DNA of 10,684 nucleotides from a bacterium (lineage in GTDB: Bacteria > Patescibacteriota > Minisyncoccia > Minisyncoccales > GCA-002788555), in contig JAGGUF010000050.1 in NCBI GenBank assembly GCA_021158595.1, forward strand, positions 1 to 10,684, read 5' to 3'. The notes below the pieces were generated by a model, which saw only the letters and a list, made by a program, of their open reading frames with translations, had not been told where the DNA came from and did not search any database. Below are positions 6,498-10,684 of the stretch, in pieces (position 1 is the first letter of the stretch; every line of letters starts with the position of its first letter). The position numbers and the translations under genes were made by a program.

Positions 6498-6503
6498 CTC
6501 CTT
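6498..6503 (-). promoter_or_regulatory. Shine-Dalgarno sequence of the membrane-protein gene
   Basis: AAGGAG on the minus strand, nine bases before the ATG at 6488, is the best ribosome binding site in the window. It lies at the edge of the repeat starting at about 6500, and half of it belongs to the repeat. Confidence 0.65.
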
Positions 6504-6690
6504 CCCCCAATCCTCCTCCTTCCCTTTGGGAAGGGGGAGGACTAAGGTGAGGGATAGGAATTTTCTTCCTCAATTAACCCCCTCCTTGTGTTCCTCCCCC
6601 TTAAAAAGGGGGAGGAAATTAGGGTGGGTATTCCTTCTAAAAAAGGAAAGAAATTGAGAGGAGAAGAGGGGGGAGGATATAAAAAGGGAA
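6501..6690. repeat. Composite palindromic repeat, second subtype, between serS and membrane-protein genes
   Basis: The first hairpin has TTCCC/GGGAA inner arms around TTT, flanked by CTTCCCCCAATCC and AAGGTGAGGGATAGG. A linker (AATTAACCCCCTCCTTGTG) leads to a second perfect hairpin, TTCCTCCCCCTT (6591-6602), loop AAA, complement at 6606-6617. A smaller TTCCTT/AAGGAA hairpin lies at 6631-6648, then purine-rich sequence to 6690. Bases 6501-6619 are nearly identical (about eight differences) to 10540-10657, a direct repeat about 4 kb away. No coding sequence is apparent in the 215-bp spacer. Confidence 0.9.
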
Positions 6691-6703
6691 TCTTATCTCC
6701 CTT

Positions 6704-7942
6704 TTAAGAAGGAATCTGGGAAAATCCGGTATATTTCTGGAGTGCCTCTGGAATCTTTATTGTTCCATCCTTTTGTTGATAATTCTCAATAATGGCAATT
6801 ATAGTTCTTCCTATAGCAAAGGCAGTACCATTTACAGTATGAACAAAATTTAATTTACCAGTTTTGCTTCGGTATCTGATATTCAGCCGCCGGGCTTGAA
6901 AGTCAGTACAAACAGAGGTAGAGTGGGTCTCTCGATAACGACCTTCGGAAGGAATCCAGGTTTCAATATCATATTGTCTGGCAGCAGGAAACCCCATATC
7001 ACCAGTGCAGATTTTTACTACCTGATAGGGAAGATCTATTTCTTTCATTAACCTCTCTTGTAAATTAAGAAAAAACTCATGCTCTTGCTTTGACTCTTCT
7101 GGTTTACAAAAACTAAACATCTCTATCTTATCAAATTGATGAACCCGAAAAATTCCTTTGGTATCCTTTCCGTAACTACCTGCCTCTCTTCGAAAACAGG
7201 TTGAAAACCCAAGATATCGAAGAGGAAGATCTTTTTCCTTTAAAATTTCATTAGCATACATAGCGGCAATTGGCTGTTCGGCCGTGCCCGCTAAATACAA
7301 CTGATCCTTTTCAATAAAATATTTCTCTTTTCGATCCTTTTCGGATAAGTGTCCTGTACCCTCCATCATCTCTGGCTTAAGCATTACTGGAGGAATAATA
7401 GGACTAAAACCATACTTTAACAGTCTATCAAAGGTAAATTTTATTAAGGCAAATTCCAACAATACTGCTTCTTTTTTTAAAAAGCCAAATCTTGTCCCTG
7501 AAATCTTACCTGCTCTTTTCACATCAATTAGATCCAGTTTTTCAGAAATTGTTAAATAATCTTTTGGTTTAAAATCAAACCTCTTCAGATCTCCCTCTCT
7601 TCTTAAAACCACATTTTCTTTCTCGTCTTTACCTTCAGGCACATCTTCTAACGGAAGATTGGGAAGAGAAAGAAGAAGTTCCTGAAGTTTCTCTTCTTTT
7701 TCCTTAAGTAATGGTTCCAATTTCTTGATTTCATTTTTAATCTGTTTTAACTTCTTGAGAGGAAGGGGAGTTTGAGAACCCAATTCTTTCTGTTTGGATC
7801 TTAATTGCTCAATTTTATGCATTAGTTCTCTTTTTCTCTTATCCAAATCTAAAATTCGATCAATATCAACCCTTGCTCCTCTTTTACGACAACCTTCTTT
7901 TATTAGTTCCGGATTTTCTCTTATAAGTTTAATATCTAACAT
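6704..7942 (-). CDS. serS: Seryl-tRNA synthetase
   Basis: Charges tRNA-Ser with serine in the cytoplasm. The 412 residues match bacterial SerRS length. The N-terminus MLDIKLIRENPELIKEG is canonical, followed by the tRNA-binding helical arm (about 27-95, Lys/Glu/Leu-rich coiled coil). The class II core shows TAEQP (220-224), motif 2 FRREAGSYGKDTKGIFRVHQF (250-270, Arg251) and motif 3 NGTAFAIGRTIIAIIENYQ (371-389, Arg379). Motif 3 reads NGTAFA where most bacterial enzymes have NGSGLA or similar, a modest variation. I start at 7942; an in-frame ATG at 7969 would add nine residues not found in the family and encoded by repeat-like sequence. No Shine-Dalgarno sequence precedes either start, and no T-box leader is visible. 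The stop lies 13 bp beyond the repeat in the next spacer. Confidence 0.97.
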   Translation of the reverse strand: MLDIKLIRENPELIKEGCRKRGARVDIDRILDLDKRKRELMHKIEQLRSKQKELGSQTPLPLKKLKQIKNEIKKLEPLLKEKEEKLQELLLSLPNLPLEDVPEGKDEKENVVLRREGDLKRFDFKPKDYLTISEKLDLIDVKRAGKISGTRFGFLKKEAVLLEFALIKFTFDRLLKYGFSPIIPPVMLKPEMMEGTGHLSEKDRKEKYFIEKDQLYLAGTAEQPIAAMYANEILKEKDLPLRYLGFSTCFRREAGSYGKDTKGIFRVHQFDKIEMFSFCKPEESKQEHEFFLNLQERLMKEIDLPYQVVKICTGDMGFPAARQYDIETWIPSEGRYRETHSTSVCTDFQARRLNIRYRSKTGKLNFVHTVNGTAFAIGRTIIAIIENYQQKDGTIKIPEALQKYTGFSQIPS

Positions 7943-8037
7943 ACAATTGAAAAAAATCTCAAATGTCAAATGTCAAAACTCAAATCCAAATCTTAAATCT
8001 CAAAACAACATTTAAGCGCAAAGCGCAAAACTACAAC
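7943..8037. repeat. AT-rich 7-bp tandem repeats upstream of serS
   Basis: From about 7957 the sequence runs as drifting heptamers: TCAAATG, TCAAATG, TCAAAAC, TCAAATC, CAAATCT, TAAATCT, then AAGCGCA twice. The 7-bp period matches that of the GC-richer modules in the adjoining repeat. This occupies the serS leader, where its promoter should be; I see no clear promoter. Confidence 0.75.
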
Positions 8038-8286
8038 TTAAAGCGTAAAGCGGGAAATCCCTCCCTCATCTAAGGGGTGAAGTAGGAATTATGAAGTAGG
8101 AAGTAGGAATTTCCCCTCCCCCACCTATATCCCCCCTCCCACAGGGAGGGGGAGGATTAAGGAGGGGCTCCCTTCCCCCAATCCTCCCCCTTCCCTTTGG
8201 GAAGGGGGAGGACTAAGGTGGGGAATAGGAATTTCCCGCTTCCCGCTTCCCGCTTCCCGCTTCCCGCTCCACGCTCCACGCTTTCG
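8038..8286. repeat. Double palindromic repeat with flanking heptamer arrays
   Basis: Left end AAAGCGTAAAGCGGGAAAT mirrors the right end, where five TCCCGCT units (8234-8268) and two CCACGCT units (8269-8282) run in tandem. Inside, the heptamer/palindrome unit of 4642-4760 occurs inverted (GAAGTAGG words at 8079-8109, core near 8130-8156). A second core follows: TCCTCCCCCTTCCC at 8182-8195, loop TTT, complement at 8199-8212, a perfect 14-bp stem. The remaining 44 bp to the DUF3048 stop at 8331 show nothing recognisable; there is no clear terminator. Confidence 0.93.
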
Positions 8287-8330
8287 TAATTTTTAGTTAG
8301 TCTGGCTTAGCGTTTTTTATTCGTCCATAT

Positions 8331-9335
8331 TTAATCTATAATCTCTATCCATATGGGTCCAGGAACAAACCTTATTTCTTCTCCTTTTTGATCAAAAAAA
8401 GCAAGTTTTGAATTTGGTTTTTCTTTTCTCCATTTACCTTTGATCTCTCTTCCTGCCTGATAAATTGTTGCCTCTCCTTCTCCCAAAACTTTTACATCTG
8501 CCACTCCAGGAGATAAGACTCCTATTTTTGTTTTCATCAAAACCACATTTTTGGCAAACACCTGCTTTCCTGTATTTCTGTCAATCATTTTTATTCCATT
8601 CCAAAATCGAAGATAGTTTCCTGTCTTTGGATCATAGACATATCTTACAGGATAATGATAATAGTTTATCTTAATCTCTTGAGAATTGCTTTCTAAAACT
8701 ATCTCATCGTCTGACAGGAACCTATAACCCGGAAACTTGTTCTTTTGACGCATTCCCAACTCTTTAGAAGCCCTTTTTAGCCCTTCAAAGGAAGCAAAAC
8801 CATTATGAGGAGCAGGAATATTCTTTTCCCGAAAAAAGGCACCTGAAGGATTAACTCTGGCATCAAGCCAATCTAAAGAAAGGGTGTTTATTCGGGAAAC
8901 AGCAGCATCACATCCTCCCCAAGAAGAAAAAATAAGATCAAAACCCAAGGCAAGGTCCACAAAAAAGGGTCTTGTAGATCTAATAGAACCAATCTTTTTA
9001 GGCTCTTGACACTGATATATTGCCAAAAGTCGACTAATTCCCTTGGGACCATCTACGGGTCCTTCAATGACAACATCTGCCTGAGAAGGTGAAGACAAGG
9101 GCATTGTTTCAGGATACTGAGCAAGAATTACTCCAAAGGCACGGGCATCAGGATCTGAGCAGACAACCCCAGAAAAAGGGCTTTTCTTTAATTTCTCCTC
9201 TGCTTTTCGGATAGACTGTGGTTCACCCTTGATCTCCCAATTTTTACCCTCTATTGAAAAAAGAAAAAATATAAGCCCGGCTACAATAACAAAAATCAAA
9301 ATAATCAACAAAATCTTTTCCCTTGTTTTCAACAT
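8331..9335 (-). CDS. DUF3048 family membrane-anchored protein (YerB-like)
   Basis: Protein of unknown function anchored outside the membrane. From Met at 9335 it has 334 residues: a Lys/Arg start, one membrane segment at about 8-26, then an extracytoplasmic part. The N-terminal DUF3048 half shows RAFGVILA (65-72), SQADVVIEG (84-92), GISRLLAIY (99-107) and the hallmark GSIRSTRPFFVDLA (116-129). The C-terminal half begins near YVYDPKTGNYLRFWNG and IDRNTGKQ. YerB proteins are usually lipoproteins; here there is no lipobox cysteine, so the anchor is a helix. The frame stays open upstream to 9506, but that stretch is translated repeat (PLPLGGGG) and overlaps fpg, so I reject it. No Shine-Dalgarno sequence lies at normal distance; the repeat's GGAGG is about 17 bases away. 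Confidence 0.86.
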   Translation of the reverse strand: MLKTREKILLIILIFVIVAGLIFFLFSIEGKNWEIKGEPQSIRKAEEKLKKSPFSGVVCSDPDARAFGVILAQYPETMPLSSPSQADVVIEGPVDGPKGISRLLAIYQCQEPKKIGSIRSTRPFFVDLALGFDLIFSSWGGCDAAVSRINTLSLDWLDARVNPSGAFFREKNIPAPHNGFASFEGLKRASKELGMRQKNKFPGYRFLSDDEIVLESNSQEIKINYYHYPVRYVYDPKTGNYLRFWNGIKMIDRNTGKQVFAKNVVLMKTKIGVLSPGVADVKVLGEGEATIYQAGREIKGKWRKEKPNSKLAFFDQKGEEIRFVPGPIWIEIID

Positions 9336-9350
9336 ACTATAAAGGAGAAT

Positions 9351-9408
9351 CTCCCTCCCCCACCTTAATCCTCCCCCTCCCAGAGGGAGGGGGAGGATTT
9401 GGGGGGAG
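9351..9408. repeat. Palindromic repeat between fpg and DUF3048 genes
   Basis: A perfect core, TCCTCCCCCTCCC (9369-9381), loop AGA, complement at 9385-9397, has imperfect outer arms CTCCCTCCCCCACC and GGGGGGAG. The AGA loop marks the opposite orientation to the TCT-loop copies at 84-112 and 4661-4689. It fills most of the 86-bp spacer and has no heptamer module. Confidence 0.92.
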
Positions 9409-9421
9409 TTGAATAAACCTA

Positions 9422-10309
9422 TCAAAATGGTTGGCAGGTAGGACAAAGATAGGCTGATCTTCCTTTTAATTGCTTCTTTTTTATAATACTTCCGCATCGA
9501 GGACATCTTTGCCCTTCTCTCCGATACACCTTTCTTAAAGGATCAAACCCTCCCTTCTGGCCAGAAATTCTTCTAAAATCAGAAATGCTTTCTCCTTTAA
9601 CCTCTATTGCCTTTTTTAGAATCTTTTTCATAGCCTCATAAATCCTTTTCATCTCTTCTTCACTTAACTTTTCAGTTTTCTTAAATGGATTTACCTTTGC
9701 CTCCCATAAAATCTCATTAGAATAAATATTACCAATCCCAGCAATTACCTTTTGATCCATTAACACCTTTTTTATCTCTCCTTTTTTTGTTTTTAAACAT
9801 TGCTTAAATTTCTCAAAGGTAAAAGACTTATCTAAGGGTTCTGGACCTAAATCTCTTAACTCTTTTGATTCTTTCAATCCTTCCGTATCCCATAATTCTA
9901 CCTTGGCAAATTTTCTTAAATCGGAAAGGGCAAGCATCTGACCATTATCTAAGAAAAATATCAAATGCAAAAATTTGTTCATTGGATCATCGGCTAAGGG
10001 TCCAGCAATTTTAGACTGCCATTTTCCATTTCTTCTCTCCCATCTTCCTAATAGGAGATGTCCTGTCAATTTTTGATGAATCAACAAACTCTTGTTTTCT
10101 GAAAGGTCAAAGATAATATTTTTTCCTCTTCGCCAAATTTTTTTAATTTTCTTTCCTTTAATTTCCTTCTTAAATTCTTTAAAATCGTTCGGCTTTTTAA
10201 TCATCTTCTCAAAGTCTGTCCAAACATTAATAAAACAAGCCCCTAAAACAGGAGGCTGGGCTCTTTTTAGTTCTCTTATTGTTGTTTCTATCTCTGGCAG
10301 TTCAGGCAT
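9422..10309 (-). CDS. mutM: Formamidopyrimidine-DNA glycosylase
   Basis: Bifunctional DNA glycosylase/AP lyase that removes oxidised purines such as 8-oxoguanine in base-excision repair. It begins MPELPEIET, placing the catalytic Pro2 and Glu3 correctly and fixing the start at 10309. RRGKNIIF carries the conserved lysine (Lys63). The helix-two-turn-helix is the VIAGIGNIYSNEILWEAKVNP stretch. The C-terminal zinc finger has Cys269, Cys272, Cys289 and Cys292 (CPRC and CPTC), with GRS (Arg284) in its turn. Length 295 is normal to slightly long. Endonuclease VIII is unlikely because of the Fpg-type zinc finger and PELPEIET start. The upstream sequence has only weak AAGAG; the repeat arm GGAGG is about 16 bases away. 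It is first in the visible minus-strand series. Confidence 0.96.
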   Translation of the reverse strand: MPELPEIETTIRELKRAQPPVLGACFINVWTDFEKMIKKPNDFKEFKKEIKGKKIKKIWRRGKNIIFDLSENKSLLIHQKLTGHLLLGRWERRNGKWQSKIAGPLADDPMNKFLHLIFFLDNGQMLALSDLRKFAKVELWDTEGLKESKELRDLGPEPLDKSFTFEKFKQCLKTKKGEIKKVLMDQKVIAGIGNIYSNEILWEAKVNPFKKTEKLSEEEMKRIYEAMKKILKKAIEVKGESISDFRRISGQKGGFDPLRKVYRREGQRCPRCGSIIKKKQLKGRSAYLCPTCQPF

Positions 10310-10321
10310 TGCTCTTAAATT

Positions 10322-10684
10322 TCTCCCTCCCCCACCTTTATCCTCCCCCTCCCAGAGGGAGGAGGATTTAGGGGAGGTAATCCTCCCCTTTTTCTAAGGG
10401 GGAGGATATGGAAGGAATCCTCTCTTTTTTCTAAGGGGGATACAGAGGGAATCCTCCTTTCTAAGGAGAAGGTTACAGAGGAGATCCTCCCTCAATCCTC
10501 CCTCTCCTTGTGGGAAGGGGAGGATTACAGGTGGGGGTTCTTCCCCCAATCCTCCCCCTTCCCTTTGGGAAGGGGGAGGATACAGGTGGGGGATAGGAAT
10601 TTTCTTTTTCAATTAACCCCCTCCTTGTGTTCCTCCCCCTTAAAAAGGGGAGGAAATTGAGGGGGAGGAGGGGGAGGATATAGG
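10322..10684. repeat. Array of about seven related C/G-rich hairpins upstream of fpg
   Basis: The whole 375-bp stretch from the fpg start to the window end is repeat. Successive units start with ATCCTCC or TTCCTCC and end in GGAGGAT or GGAGGAA: near 10340-10367, 10380-10407, 10417-10440 (degenerate), 10452-10473 (degenerate), 10495-10525, 10549-10581 (perfect 14-bp stem around TTT) and 10630-10656. GGTGGGGG follows the later units. The end from 10540 repeats 6501-6619 in the same orientation. An open frame on the minus strand (10612-10394) is translated repeat and not a gene. The array continues to the window edge, and any promoter for fpg would lie in or beyond it. Confidence 0.88.

Noticed and set aside
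7943..8037. T-box or other riboswitch upstream of serS
   Set aside because: The leader is AT-rich tandem heptamers; no T-box sequence or specifier structure is visible.
8038..8286. Insertion sequence with terminal inverted repeats
   Set aside because: Too short and with no transposase frame; the ends are heptamer arrays. A non-autonomous element remains possible.
9336..9506. 57-codon upstream extension of the DUF3048 protein
   Set aside because: The extension overlaps mutM by 85 bp and reads through a repeat; the natural start with a membrane anchor is at 9335.
10092..10397. Open frame of 101 codons on the plus strand
   Set aside because: Antisense shadow of mutM continuing into the repeat array.
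10394..10612. Open frame of 72 codons on the minus strand
   Set aside because: Low-complexity translation of the hairpin array (PPPSQREGG and similar), with no family resemblance.

Overview
The window looks like a piece of a small, AT-rich bacterial genome with unusually repeat-rich spacers. Bacterial-type seryl-tRNA synthetase, formamidopyrimidine-DNA glycosylase (Fpg/MutM), a DUF3048 protein and a DAK2/DegV fatty-acid-kinase-like protein argue for Bacteria. Two genes are of archaeal type: a fused GTP-dependent dephospho-CoA kinase (DUF359) plus phosphopantetheine adenylyltransferase, and a thiolase of the archaeal/SCP2-like class. Bacterial information-processing genes combined with archaeal-type coenzyme genes and a scavenging-style lipid enzyme would fit a Candidate Phyla Radiation (Patescibacteria) genome. 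That placement is an inference from gene content; no marker such as 16S rRNA is present.

Layout: bases 1-243 are a repeat with perfect 76-bp inverted arms. Bases 368-1411 (+) encode the CoA-biosynthesis fusion. It converges on and overlaps by 72 bp the thiolase gene (1340-2488, -). All further genes are on the minus strand, so in transcription order they read fpg (10309-9422), DUF3048 protein (9335-8331), serS (7942-6704), small multidrug-export-family membrane protein (6488-5931), GT4 glycosyltransferase (5910-4762), DAK2-DegV fusion (4608-2818), thiolase (2488-1340).

Every spacer between the minus-strand genes, and the flanks of the window, is filled by repeats. Most belong to one modular family: a C-rich/G-rich perfect palindrome (arms like TCCTCCCCCTCCC with a 3-nt loop), outer GGTGGGGGAGGG arms, and 7-bp tandem modules such as TTCCTAC, TCCCGCT and CCACGCT. 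The spacer between the DAK2-DegV gene and the thiolase gene instead holds an unrelated array of 8-bp ATTCGTAG units in both orientations. The repeats touch genes: they encode the last 16 residues of the membrane protein, supply Shine-Dalgarno-like sequences to two genes, and contribute the thiolase start codon and the DAK2-DegV stop codon.

Functionally the genes are mostly housekeeping: CoA synthesis, acetyl-CoA condensation (possibly entry to a mevalonate pathway), fatty-acid phosphorylation, glycolipid or glycan synthesis, tRNA charging and base-excision repair. No transposase, integrase, CRISPR array, tRNA or rRNA was seen. The parts most worth a second look are the archaeal-type CoA fusion in a bacterial setting, its codon-register antisense overlap with the thiolase, and the modular repeat family.
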